A stretch of 64,000 bases of DNA. It comes from Palsa-1447 sp964414785. GTDB lineage: Bacteria; Verrucomicrobiota; Verrucomicrobiia; Opitutales; Opitutaceae. This document shows positions 1-8,224 of this stretch, piece by piece. Both the position numbers and the translations under genes were made by a program. The notes under the pieces are model-generated. The model was not told where the DNA came from and searched no databases. It saw only the letters and a list, made by a program, of their open reading frames with translations. Positions within the stretch are counted from its first letter, which is position 1; each line of letters begins with the position of its first letter. The stretch is taken from contig CAYPXZ010000001.1 of assembly GCA_964414785.1 (NCBI GenBank), positions 151,209-215,208 on the forward strand. Reading direction: 5' to 3'.

Positions 1-54
1 GCCGAGGGCGTCGAACTGGCTGAGTCCACAGCCGCAGCGGCAGACGCCGCCTGA
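1..54 (+). CDS. C-terminal end of a truncated plus-strand gene (possible)
   Basis: Reading frame 1 is open from the window edge to a TGA at 52-54. It gives an alanine- and glutamate-rich tail of 17 residues. That composition is ordinary for the C-terminus of a bacterial protein, and the reading would place a convergent gene 30 bases from the end of cusA. Too little is visible to name the protein, and a frame open over 17 codons in GC-rich DNA may be chance. Confidence 0.3.
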   Translation, partial: AEGVELAESTAAAADAA

Positions 55-84
55 CCGGGCGCCCCTCGGTTCGCGGCCGCCGGC

Positions 85-3000
85 TCACGAGGCGGCGGCC
101 GGTTTCATCGCCCGACCGCGAAGCTCCCTGGAGCGCCAGAGGTAGAAGACAGCGGGGTAGACGATCAACTCCATCATGGTCGAGGTGACCACGCCCCCGA
201 CCATCGGGGTCGCGATCCGCTTCATGACGTCGGCCCCGGCGCCGTGGCTCCAGAGGATCGGCAGGAGACCGGCGATTATGACCGCGGCCGTCATGGCCTT
301 CGGCCGCACCCGCTTCACCGCGCCGTGATAGATGGCCCCGCGCAGGCCGTCTGGGCCCGTGAGCCGGCCCGCCTTCATCCATTCGTCGTAGGCAAGGTCC
401 AGGTAGAGGAGCATCACGACGCCGGTCTCGGCGTCCAGTCCGGCCAGAGCGATTATGCCGACCCACACCGCCACGCTCATGTTGTAGCCCGACAGGTAGA
501 TCATCCAGAAAGCCCCGACCAGAGAGAACGGGACGGCCAGCAGGACGATGGCCGTCTTGATCCAGGATTTTGTGTTGAGGTAGATGATGAAGACGATGAT
601 CAGCAGGGTCAGGGGGATGACGACCATCAGGCGCTGCTGGGCGCGCTGCATGTATTCGAACTGGCCGCTCCAGATGACGCTGTAGCCCGACGGGACCTTG
701 AGCTCGCCGCGGCGCATGGAGTCGTTCACGGCCTGCTGGGCAGCCCGGACATAGGTTCCGATGTCGGTTCCTTGAACGTCAATGTAGACCCAGGCGTTGG
801 GGACGGCCCCTTCGCTCTTTACGCCCATGGGAGCGGAGACGACCCTAAGCCTCGCGAGCTGGCTGAGCGGGATCTGGGCCATGGCGCCGGAAGATCCCGT
901 CTGCATGCCAAGGCGGACCGGGATTGCGATGTCGCGCAGCGCCTCGAGGTTCTCCCGGTAGTCCCGGTCATACCTCAGGATGACGCCGTAGCGCTCAAGT
1001 CCCTCCACGGTCGTCGTCAGCGGCATCCCTCCGAGCGCGACCTGGAGGACTTCCTGGACGTCGCCGACCGTGAGCCCGTAGCGGGCGATCGCGTCGCGAT
1101 CGATGTCGAACTCGACATAGTTGCCTCCCATCACGCGCTCGGCGAACACGCTGCTCGTCCCGGGCACGCGCCGGATGATCGCCTCTAGCTGGCCCGCGAT
1201 GCGTTCAAGGTCGGCCAGGTTGGGGCCCGCGACCTTGATGCCAACGGGGGTCTTTATGCCGGTGGCGAGCATGTCGATCCGGGTCTTGATCGGCATCGTC
1301 CAGGCGTTGGTGAGGCCGGGGATCTGGACCGCGGCGTTGAGCGCGGCAACAAGCTCGTCCAGAGTGCGCCGGCGATGGGACACGGCTTTCCCCGGGCGGC
1401 CGGGGATATCCACGAGCGGCCACTCGCTCTCAGGCCTGAGCATGATCGTGGTTTCGATCATGTCCATCGGCGCCGGGTCCGTCGCGGTCTCGGCGCGTCC
1501 CATCTTCCCGAAGACGCTGTGCACCTCAGGGAAGCTCCGGATCACCCTGTCGGTCTGCTGGAGGACCTCCCTTGCCTTCGTGGGCGATATTCCCGGGAAG
1601 GTCGTCGGCATGTAGAGCAGGTCGCCCTCGTAGAGCGGCGGCATGAATTCCGATCCCAGGTTCTGGTAGGGGAATGCGCGGCCGATCTTTGCGGCGAGCG
1701 ACTTCGCGTCGCCGTCCGCCAGCCTGTCGGTCACGAGGGCATTCCACGGGAAGAAGACCCATCCGACAACCAGGACCGCGCCCGCGATCACAGCCCAGCG
1801 GAACCTGATGACGAGGTCGAGAAGGGGATGGTAGACCCAGACCAGGAGGCGGTTCAGCGGGTTCCTATCCTCCGCGGGCAATCGTCCCCGCACGAGAAAC
1901 CCCATCAGGACGGGGGCGAGCGTGACGGACAGGAGCGCAGCCGAAGCCATCGAATAGGTCTTCGTGAACGCAAGGGGCTTAAACATGCGGCCCTCCTGGT
2001 CCTGGAGTGTGAAGATGGGCAGGAAGGAGACCGTTATCACGAGGAGCGAGTAGAACAGCGTGGGACCCACCTCGATCGAGGCATCGCGGATGATCTCCCA
2101 GTGTGCCTTCCTGCCCTGGTCGCGCTCGAGGTGCTTGTGCGCGTTCTCGATCATGATGATGACGGCGTCCACCATAGCCCCGATGGCGATTGCGATGCCT
2201 CCGAGGGACATGATGTTCGAGCTCAACCCCTGCCGGTACATGATGATGAACGAGGCCAGTACCGCTACGGGAAGGATGATGATGGCCACGAGGGCGCTGC
2301 GGAAGTGCAGCAGGAACAGGAGGCAGACGAGCGCCACGACGATGCTTTCCTCGAAAAGCTTGGACCTAAGGGTGTCCACCGCCCGGTCGATGAGCTCGGT
2401 GCGGTCGTAGACCACCGTGTACTCGACCCCCGGCGGCAGGCTCTTCATCGCCTGGTCAAGGCGTGCCTTCACCGCCTGGATCACGTGCCGCGTGTCCACG
2501 CCGTACCGCACCACCACGATGCCGCCGACGGTCTCGCCCTCGCCGTTGAGCTCGGCGACGCCCCTTCGCATGTCGGGGCCGACCTGGACATTGGCAACGT
2601 CTCCGAGCTGGATCGGTGTGCCGCCCTCCCCACGGCCCACGGCAATCCGGCGGATGTCCTCGACTCCCTGGATGTACCCCCGAACGCGCAGGATGAACTC
2701 CTTCTCCCCCATCTCGATCGAGCGCCCACCGACCTCGCCGTTGCTCTTCTGGACAGCCATCGCGATCTCGCTGATGGAAAGGTTGTAGGCATGCAGCCTG
2801 TGCGGATCGACCGTGATCTGGTACTGCTTCACGAACCCTCCGACGGAGGCCACCTCGGCGACGCCATCGACGCTTGCCAGCTGGTAGCGCAGGAACCAGT
2901 CCTGCATCGACCGCAACTCGGCGAGGTCGTGCTTCTTCGAGTTGAGCGAATACATGAAGGCCCAGCCCACTCCCGTGGCGTCGGGGCCGAGCTGGGGCGA

Positions 3001-3375
3001 CGCGCCAGCGGGAAGGCTCGCCGCGATTCCGCTCAGGTACTCTAGCACCCGGCTCCGGGCCCAGTAGGGATCGGTGCCATCCTCGAAGATGACATAGACG
3101 AACGAGAATCCGTAGTAGGAATAGCCCCGCACCACCTTCGCGGAAGGCACGGAGAGCATCTTCGTGGTGAGCGGGTAGGTGAGCTGGTCCTGAACGATCT
3201 GCGGGGCCTGGCCCGGCCATTCCGTGAAGATGATGACCTGCGTGTCCGAAAGGTCGGGAATGGCATCGAGCGGGATGTGCCTGAGCGAGAAATAGCCGCC
3301 CAGCACCACCGCCGCCGTCGCCACGATGACGAGGAGCCTGTTCTTGAGCGAGAAGTCGATGATGCGGGTGAGCAT
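85..3375 (-). CDS. cusA: CusA/CzcA-type heavy-metal RND efflux pump, inner-membrane subunit
   Basis: This is the proton-driven trimeric inner-membrane pump of a tripartite efflux system that expels metal ions through CusB and an outer-membrane channel. The 1096-residue product has the family's usual length. It starts with the typical short cytoplasmic helix (MLTRIIDFSLKNRLLV), has two blocks of hydrophobic segments, and carries the charged TM4 motif GAMVDAVIIMIENAH whose Asp takes part in proton relay. The stretch WTMPIKTRIDMLATGIKTPV is characteristic of the HME-RND Cus subgroup and suggests monovalent Cu/Ag over Zn/Co, though substrate cannot be settled by eye. I chose the ATG at 3375 because it lies 14 bases after the cusB stop; a longer reading from 3444 would overlap cusB and adds no family sequence. 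It is the last gene of the operon cusC-cusB-cusA. Confidence 0.95.
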   Translation of the reverse strand: MLTRIIDFSLKNRLLVIVATAAVVLGGYFSLRHIPLDAIPDLSDTQVIIFTEWPGQAPQIVQDQLTYPLTTKMLSVPSAKVVRGYSYYGFSFVYVIFEDGTDPYWARSRVLEYLSGIAASLPAGASPQLGPDATGVGWAFMYSLNSKKHDLAELRSMQDWFLRYQLASVDGVAEVASVGGFVKQYQITVDPHRLHAYNLSISEIAMAVQKSNGEVGGRSIEMGEKEFILRVRGYIQGVEDIRRIAVGRGEGGTPIQLGDVANVQVGPDMRRGVAELNGEGETVGGIVVVRYGVDTRHVIQAVKARLDQAMKSLPPGVEYTVVYDRTELIDRAVDTLRSKLFEESIVVALVCLLFLLHFRSALVAIIILPVAVLASFIIMYRQGLSSNIMSLGGIAIAIGAMVDAVIIMIENAHKHLERDQGRKAHWEIIRDASIEVGPTLFYSLLVITVSFLPIFTLQDQEGRMFKPLAFTKTYSMASAALLSVTLAPVLMGFLVRGRLPAEDRNPLNRLLVWVYHPLLDLVIRFRWAVIAGAVLVVGWVFFPWNALVTDRLADGDAKSLAAKIGRAFPYQNLGSEFMPPLYEGDLLYMPTTFPGISPTKAREVLQQTDRVIRSFPEVHSVFGKMGRAETATDPAPMDMIETTIMLRPESEWPLVDIPGRPGKAVSHRRRTLDELVAALNAAVQIPGLTNAWTMPIKTRIDMLATGIKTPVGIKVAGPNLADLERIAGQLEAIIRRVPGTSSVFAERVMGGNYVEFDIDRDAIARYGLTVGDVQEVLQVALGGMPLTTTVEGLERYGVILRYDRDYRENLEALRDIAIPVRLGMQTGSSGAMAQIPLSQLARLRVVSAPMGVKSEGAVPNAWVYIDVQGTDIGTYVRAAQQAVNDSMRRGELKVPSGYSVIWSGQFEYMQRAQQRLMVVIPLTLLIIVFIIYLNTKSWIKTAIVLLAVPFSLVGAFWMIYLSGYNMSVAVWVGIIALAGLDAETGVVMLLYLDLAYDEWMKAGRLTGPDGLRGAIYHGAVKRVRPKAMTAAVIIAGLLPILWSHGAGADVMKRIATPMVGGVVTSTMMELIVYPAVFYLWRSRELRGRAMKPAAAS

Positions 3376-3389
3376 GGAGGTCCGGGCGG

Positions 3390-5261
3390 CTAGTTCCTGG
3401 CAGGCGCCGCGGGTGAAGGCCGGCCTTCGATCTCCTCTCCGCACTCAAGCATGGTCGAGCCGTAGAAGGGGTTCCTCAGCTCCGCTGACCTCGAGAGCCA
3501 GCGGCCGGTGCCGATCCCCGGGGCCATCGGGCACTGGAAGACGTGCAGCCCGGCGGACTGGCTGACATGGTTCTCACGAGCGAGGTCTGCGACCGCGGTG
3601 CTGAAGTAGGCGAAGTCGAGGCGGGCGGCCTTGAGGTCGGTGCGGTCGGCGATCGCATACTTGAATTTTCCCAGCGGGCCGTCGGCGGCGTGCGCGTCGT
3701 CGGCGATGAACGCGGCGAGCGCCTGCCGCATCCTGGGAAGGATCCTGCGATAGCCGGCAAGGTCGTCGGCCGAAAGGGCCTCCGAGGCTTCGACGGTCGT
3801 ATTTGCAAGGCCGAGCAGGAGCGCCCGCGCCGAGTCGGGCAGCGTTGACAGCTCCTCCATTCCGATGGCCGAGGAGCCCGCCGGATGTCCGGTTGCCGCC
3901 CCGGGCGACGGGGCCGAGGTCCGGCCTCCGGGCTCCCCGGATGACCGTAGCATCTTCTGGATCGCGTCGCGAAGCTGGCTCTCCGAATCGAGCATGAACT
4001 GGCCGGAGGTGACGACCTCCTCGCCGCCGCGGAGCCCCTCGAGCACTTGGTACAAGTTGCCCTGGCTTCGGACCCCCAGCTCGACCTCCCGCGGCTCAAA
4101 TGCTCCGTCCTTGAGCGCGATGAAGACCGTGTTGTGCTCGCCGCTGCGAAGCACGGCCAAGTCCGGCACCAGGACGGCGGCGTCTGAGATCTTGGCGGCG
4201 AAGCGAACGTCCACGTACATACCGGGCCGCAGGTATCCGTCCGCATTTGCGAGAACGATCCGGGCGGTCGCGGTGCGGGTCTGCTCATCCACCTGGGGAA
4301 GCATGGTCTCGACGGTTCCGCTGTAGCGGCGTTCCTGGCCGTAGGTGACGCGCACCGTCGCCTCCTGGCCTGCCCTTACGAAGGAGAGGTCCTGCTCGAA
4401 GACCTGGGCAAGCACCCAAACCGAGGACAGGTCGGCGAGGCGATAGATCCGCTCGCCCGACTTGACCATCTGTCCCGACACCGCGGCCTTCTCGATGACA
4501 ACCCCGTCGACCGGGGCCCTGAAAACATAAGTCCTCCTAGGTTCCTTTGTGCGGGCGACGCCGGCAATGAAGTCGGCCGGCAGATCGAACAGCTGCAGGC
4601 GCCCAAGCGCGGCGCGCGTGATGGGGCCGCCCGCCTCGCCCTCGGTACGCAGGGCGACGAGGTAGTTCAGCTGCGCGTTGTAGAGGTCCGGCGAGTAGAT
4701 CTCAAAGAGCGGATCGCCCGCCCTGACTTGGGTCCATGTTGCGCCGACGAAGAGTTTCTCGATCCAGCCGTCGTACTTTGTGGTGATCTCGCGAAGGCCC
4801 TCCTCATTGTAGGCCACGGTCCCGACGGCGCGGAACTCCCTGACGACGGGCCCGCGTGCGACCTGGGCGGTCTTCAGGTTCATGCGCTGGATGGTCACCG
4901 AGTCGATCCGTATCTCGTCTGTGGGGGCCGCGCTGTCCTCATAGACAGGGATCCGGTCCATTCCCATTGAGTCCTTGCCCGGCTTGTCGCTCACCTCACC
5001 GGCGATCATGGAGGACTTGTAGTACTTGACCTTCTTCTCGCCGGTGCCCGCGCCGCCTGAATTTGGACGGATGGGTGTGAGCTCCATGCCGCAGATCGGG
5101 CACTTTCCAGGCTCATGCTTGATGATCTGCGGGTGCATCCCGCACGTGTAGAGCTGCTCCTCCGCACCGGCCAGGGGCGCGAGCAACGCGAGCGAAAGCA
5201 GTGCGACGGCGGCCGCAAGGAGGGCTGCCAGGGGGCGGGGGAAGGGGATCGCGTATTTCAT
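3390..5261 (-). CDS. cusB: CusB-type periplasmic adaptor with N-terminal metal-binding and C-terminal DUF3347-like domains
   Basis: This is the membrane-fusion subunit joining the RND pump to the outer-membrane channel in the periplasm. The 623-residue protein begins with a signal or anchor helix (about residues 8-32). A small heavy-metal-binding domain follows, with Cys40-Gly-Met-His and Cys54-Pro-Ile-Cys57-Gly-Met. Then come the barrel-sandwich and alpha-hairpin adaptor domains (GWIEKLFVGATWTQVRAGDP and following). The C-terminal 130 residues resemble DUF3347, with FQCPMA, WLS and NPFYG...LECGE; such tails are common on CusB relatives in Bacteroidota and Verrucomicrobiota and probably bind or hand over metal. 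It starts 12 bases after the cusC stop. The two Cys/Met-rich modules favour copper or silver as substrate, which is inference. Confidence 0.93.
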   Translation of the reverse strand: MKYAIPFPRPLAALLAAAVALLSLALLAPLAGAEEQLYTCGMHPQIIKHEPGKCPICGMELTPIRPNSGGAGTGEKKVKYYKSSMIAGEVSDKPGKDSMGMDRIPVYEDSAAPTDEIRIDSVTIQRMNLKTAQVARGPVVREFRAVGTVAYNEEGLREITTKYDGWIEKLFVGATWTQVRAGDPLFEIYSPDLYNAQLNYLVALRTEGEAGGPITRAALGRLQLFDLPADFIAGVARTKEPRRTYVFRAPVDGVVIEKAAVSGQMVKSGERIYRLADLSSVWVLAQVFEQDLSFVRAGQEATVRVTYGQERRYSGTVETMLPQVDEQTRTATARIVLANADGYLRPGMYVDVRFAAKISDAAVLVPDLAVLRSGEHNTVFIALKDGAFEPREVELGVRSQGNLYQVLEGLRGGEEVVTSGQFMLDSESQLRDAIQKMLRSSGEPGGRTSAPSPGAATGHPAGSSAIGMEELSTLPDSARALLLGLANTTVEASEALSADDLAGYRRILPRMRQALAAFIADDAHAADGPLGKFKYAIADRTDLKAARLDFAYFSTAVADLARENHVSQSAGLHVFQCPMAPGIGTGRWLSRSAELRNPFYGSTMLECGEEIEGRPSPAAPARN

Positions 5262-5273
5262 TTTCTCTGGTGC

Positions 5274-6635
5274 CTAAGGTTGGGGGGCGATGTCGTCCGC
5301 GAGGAGGGGCGAGCCCGGAGGGGCGGCCTCCGCCGCCATGAGGATGAGGTCGTTGACCGCGGTCTCGCGGTCGCGGAGTGCGGCTGCGCGCTCCAGCTTC
5401 ATGCCGACGGCCATGAGCCTTGTGTCGGGCACCATCGCCAGGCTGTTCATCCCCGACTGGTATCCCGCCTCGACGGTCGAGATGGTCCGATCATAGTTCG
5501 GGAGCGCGGTGCCGTCGACAAAGGCAATCATCCGGTCGGACTCGCGCACCATGTAGAGCATCTGGGCAAGCCGGGCCGCCATGTTGAGCTCCTCCGCGCC
5601 TACGCGGGCCGCCGCCGCATCCCGCCGGGCCTCGGCCGCAGATGTCATGGATGCGATCTTGGACCTCCAGATCGGGAGGGAAAGGGAGGCCAGGGGGCGA
5701 ATCAGGAGGGGATTGGCCTTCAGGTCCGCCATCGCCCCGACTGAGAAATCCGGAGTGCCCGACGAGCGCGCCACCTCGACGCTTGCCACCGACATCTCGA
5801 CCATCGCCCGCATCTGCGCAAGGCCCGGGTTGAACGCCTGGATCCGGCGCCAGAGCTCGTCCTCGGGAGGAAGGGCCGAGGCGACGAGGCCCGGGTGGGG
5901 CCACGCGGGATCCGGGTCGGAGGGGAGGAGCCCGAGGTACGCCTTGAAACGCGAGCGCTCGGAGGCGAGCCGGTCCTGCAGTGCGCCCGCGTTGGACTGG
6001 GCGCGCGCCTTCTCGTTGGACAGGCGGACCCGGCCCTCGAGGGTGGCCATGCCGCGGCCCGTGGAATAGTCCGCCTCGGCAACGGCAGCCGACTGGTCTA
6101 GGGCGCCAAGGGTCTCCTCCTCCAGGCGAATCGCCTCGTCGAGATAGGCGAGCTCGACCCAGGTCGCACGCACGTGCGACGCCACGTCCATGACCGCCGA
6201 CACGTAGGCCCGGTAGGCGACCTGGCTTGATGCCGTAGCCTCCCTGGCCAAGGCCGAGCGCTTGCCGGCGGTCGTGAAGTTGAACATCAGCCCGGGCATG
6301 AACTGAAGCAGGGTGTTCGTGACATCGGCCTCGAACACGAGCTGGGGGTCGGGAAGCGACCGGCTGGGCGCGATGGACTCGACCGCGGCCCGCCAATCCT
6401 GGTAGGCGGCCGCGACCGCGGGATGGTTCAGCGCGGCATACCGCTCAAAATCAGACAGCGTCGAATCGCCCGTGAGCCCCGATGCGGCCCCCGTGAGCCG
6501 GGATGCGGAAAACCTTCGCCCGATCAGCGCCGCCTGGTCGCTTGCGGCCCTTTCCCCAGGGGCGACCGCGGCGCAGCCCACCAGCATGGAAGCGGCAATC
6601 AGGGATAGGAACTGCGTGTGTTGGCGCGCGGACAT
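5274..6635 (-). CDS. cusC: TolC/CusC-family outer-membrane efflux lipoprotein
   Basis: This is the outer-membrane channel of the tripartite metal efflux system and the first gene of the minus-strand operon. The 453-residue product starts with a lipoprotein signal whose lipobox ends at Cys21 (LVGC). It then shows the two long alpha-helical repeats of the outer-membrane efflux family, visible as Ala/Arg/Glu-rich heptads such as RVRLSNEKARAQSNAGALQD. Length is normal for the family. It is transcribed away from the CnrY/X/sigma cassette across a 109-base divergent promoter region, so control by that cassette is likely (inference). Confidence 0.9.
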   Translation of the reverse strand: MSARQHTQFLSLIAASMLVGCAAVAPGERAASDQAALIGRRFSASRLTGAASGLTGDSTLSDFERYAALNHPAVAAAYQDWRAAVESIAPSRSLPDPQLVFEADVTNTLLQFMPGLMFNFTTAGKRSALAREATASSQVAYRAYVSAVMDVASHVRATWVELAYLDEAIRLEEETLGALDQSAAVAEADYSTGRGMATLEGRVRLSNEKARAQSNAGALQDRLASERSRFKAYLGLLPSDPDPAWPHPGLVASALPPEDELWRRIQAFNPGLAQMRAMVEMSVASVEVARSSGTPDFSVGAMADLKANPLLIRPLASLSLPIWRSKIASMTSAAEARRDAAAARVGAEELNMAARLAQMLYMVRESDRMIAFVDGTALPNYDRTISTVEAGYQSGMNSLAMVPDTRLMAVGMKLERAAALRDRETAVNDLILMAAEAAPPGSPLLADDIAPQP

Positions 6636-6673
6636 GGTATGATCGTCTCAGGGTCATACACGGACCGGCTGGC

Positions 6674-6730
6674 AATCCCTCGGGTTATTACCGAGTATTT
6701 TGAGGGATTTAGCGTCAAGCGCTGTATAAT
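6674..6730 (+). promoter_or_regulatory. Divergent promoter region with nested inverted repeats and a consensus -10 box
   Basis: The gap between cusC and the plus-strand cassette holds an 8-bp perfect inverted repeat, AATCCCTC at 6674-6681 and GAGGGATT at 6702-6709. Nested within it is a second repeat, CTCGG at 6679-6683 and CCGAG at 6691-6695. A perfect TATAAT lies at 6725-6730, 14 bases before the ATG at 6745. A weak -35 candidate (TTGAGG, 6700-6705) overlaps the right arm with a rather long 19-base spacer. The layout suggests an operator overlapping the plus-strand promoter; which protein binds it is not known. Confidence 0.5.
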
Positions 6731-6744
6731 CCTCTGAAACCGCC

Positions 6745-7047
6745 ATGGATTCCCCCCAAGAACCACTCTCCCAGATCCTGCAATCGTGGAATGTTAACCC
6801 CCCGCCTGACAGCGGCTTCCGAGCGGCGGTATGGCAGCGCATAGGCAGGCGCTCCCGGGAGTCCTGGCCCGTATACCTCAGGGAGCATGCGGCGGCTTGG
6901 GTTCTGGTCGCGGTCCTCATGATTGGGGCCGCCGCCTACACCGGCAATTCGACGGCTCGGGCCCGCGTCCGCGCCGACCGCGAGTCGCTTGCGGTCACCT
7001 ACCTGGTGGACCTTGACCCCCGGGTGCAGGCAACCCTCAGGCCCTGA
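6745..7047 (+). CDS. Small single-TM protein, candidate CnrY-like anti-sigma factor
   Basis: This 100-residue protein has a soluble N-terminal half, one hydrophobic segment at about residues 48-66 (AAAWVLVAVLMIGAAAY) and a short outer part. It stands first in a three-gene unit with a periplasmic sensor-like protein and an ECF sigma factor. In Cupriavidus the equivalent first gene, cnrY, encodes a small membrane anti-sigma factor that holds CnrH. Size, topology and gene order fit that role. I see no recognisable sequence motif, so the assignment rests on context. The ATG has no obvious Shine-Dalgarno sequence and lies only about 8 bases from the predicted transcription start. Confidence 0.65.
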   Translation: MDSPQEPLSQILQSWNVNPPPDSGFRAAVWQRIGRRSRESWPVYLREHAAAWVLVAVLMIGAAAYTGNSTARARVRADRESLAVTYLVDLDPRVQATLRP

Positions 7048-7051
7048 CCCC

Positions 7052-7528
7052 TTGAAATATCTCCTGGCAACCCTGGGCATCGTTCTCGCAGCCGCCGCCG
7101 CGACCGGGTTCGTCTGCTACCGGTTGAGCTGCGAGCCCGCGCTCCACGCGGCGGCGAAGAAGGGCGACGCGATGGAGTGGCTCCGGACGGATTTCCATCT
7201 CGACGACCGCCAGTTTGCTGCGATCCGGGAGCTTCATGACCGCTATTCGGGCGACTGCGACGAGCACTGCAGGCGGATCCAGGAGGCCTCGAGGCTGAAG
7301 AAGGCCCTTGTCGCCGGGGGCGCCGACCGCGCCGCGGTCGAGGAGGCAGACCGCAGGATGAAGGAGCTGAGGGAGATCTGCGAGACCGCGATAGCCCGCC
7401 ACGTCAGGCAGGTCGCGGCGATCATGTCGCCAGGCGAGGGGCGCCGGTACCTCGCCATCGTGCTGCCAAAGATCGCCAACTTCGATCATATGGCCGCGCC
7501 CGACCTGAATTTGAGTCACACGCCCTAA
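7052..7528 (+). CDS. Periplasmic heavy-metal sensor-like protein (CnrX/Spy-type), TTG start
   Basis: This is a membrane-anchored periplasmic helical protein of 158 residues, matching the metal-resistance sensor family that includes CnrX. It has an N-terminal TM helix (about residues 3-22) followed by helical hairpins. The family-like pattern LDDRQFAAIRELHDRYSGDC then EHC supplies His and Cys residues that could bind metal. I chose the TTG at 7052, four bases after the upstream stop, because the membrane helix begins there. Starting at the upstream ATG (6923) would prepend 43 residues that are merely another frame of the preceding gene. Its likely job is to sense periplasmic metal and signal to the anti-sigma factor (inference from Cnr). 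Confidence 0.7.
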   Translation: MKYLLATLGIVLAAAAATGFVCYRLSCEPALHAAAKKGDAMEWLRTDFHLDDRQFAAIRELHDRYSGDCDEHCRRIQEASRLKKALVAGGADRAAVEEADRRMKELREICETAIARHVRQVAAIMSPGEGRRYLAIVLPKIANFDHMAAPDLNLSHTP

Positions 7529-7531
7529 ACC

Positions 7532-8146
7532 ATGGATGCCGACCCGGGCGCCCGCCCGAGCGACGAGGAGCTCATGTCCCGCCTCAGGGCGGGGGAGGGC
7601 GACGCGTTGGCGCCTCTCATGCAGCGCTGGGAGGTCCCGATCAAGCGGTTCATCTTCCGGATCGTAGGCAGCGCAAGCGAGGCCGAGGACCTTGCTCAGG
7701 AGGTGTTCCTTCGCGTGTACACGAAGCGGGGGACCTACCGCGACGGGTCGAGGTTCTCCACATGGTGTTTCTCGATTGCCGCGAACCAGGCCAGGAACCG
7801 GCTGCGCTGGTGGCGAAGGCGCCCCTCCGTTTCCCTTGACGCATGGAGCGAGGTCGGAGGGGACGTTGCCGACGAGTCCGCCCAGGGGGCCCAGGCCTCA
7901 AGCCAGGCCATGCGCCGCGAGCGCATCGCCGACATCCAGGGTGCCGTGGCTGCGCTGCCGCTCGACCAGCGCACGGCCCTGGTGCTCTTTGAGTACGAGG
8001 GCCAGTCGATGGAGGACATCGCCTCGGTGCTCGGATGCACCCCGAAGGCCGTCGAGAACCGCCTCTATCGCGCCAGGCGCCAGCTCAGGCTGGCGCTCCT
8101 TCCCGCGCCCGCGCCGGGCGTTGAGCCCCCACTTGGCGCGGTCTAA
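7532..8146 (+). CDS. ECF-family RNA polymerase sigma factor (CnrH-like position)
   Basis: This 204-residue group-4 sigma factor has only regions 2 and 4. Region 2 reads through SEAEDLAQEVFLRVYTKR (core binding) and GSRFSTWCFSIAANQARN (-10 recognition). Region 4 reads LPLDQRTALVLFEYEGQSME and the helix-turn-helix CTPKAVENRLYRARRQL. It begins three bases after the sensor stop, so the three genes form one operon. By analogy with CnrH it should activate its own operon and the divergent cusCBA genes when metal frees it. The sigma call is firm; the target genes are inferred. Confidence 0.9.
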   Translation: MDADPGARPSDEELMSRLRAGEGDALAPLMQRWEVPIKRFIFRIVGSASEAEDLAQEVFLRVYTKRGTYRDGSRFSTWCFSIAANQARNRLRWWRRRPSVSLDAWSEVGGDVADESAQGAQASSQAMRRERIADIQGAVAALPLDQRTALVLFEYEGQSMEDIASVLGCTPKAVENRLYRARRQLRLALLPAPAPGVEPPLGAV

Positions 8147-8224
8147 AGCCCGCTTATCGCGGCGATAGGCCACTGGGGCGCATTGCGGTTGCAAAAGGGG
8201 GCGAGAGCGCTGCCCTTTTCCCCC

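Noticed and set aside
1375..3045. Long plus-strand frame opposite cusA
   Set aside because: It is rich in Arg/Asp/His/Gly and antisense to conserved pump sequence, as expected for shadow frames in GC-rich DNA.
3376..3444. Longer cusA start at 3444
   Set aside because: It overlaps the end of cusB and adds residues not typical of the family; the ATG at 3375 gives the normal N-terminus.
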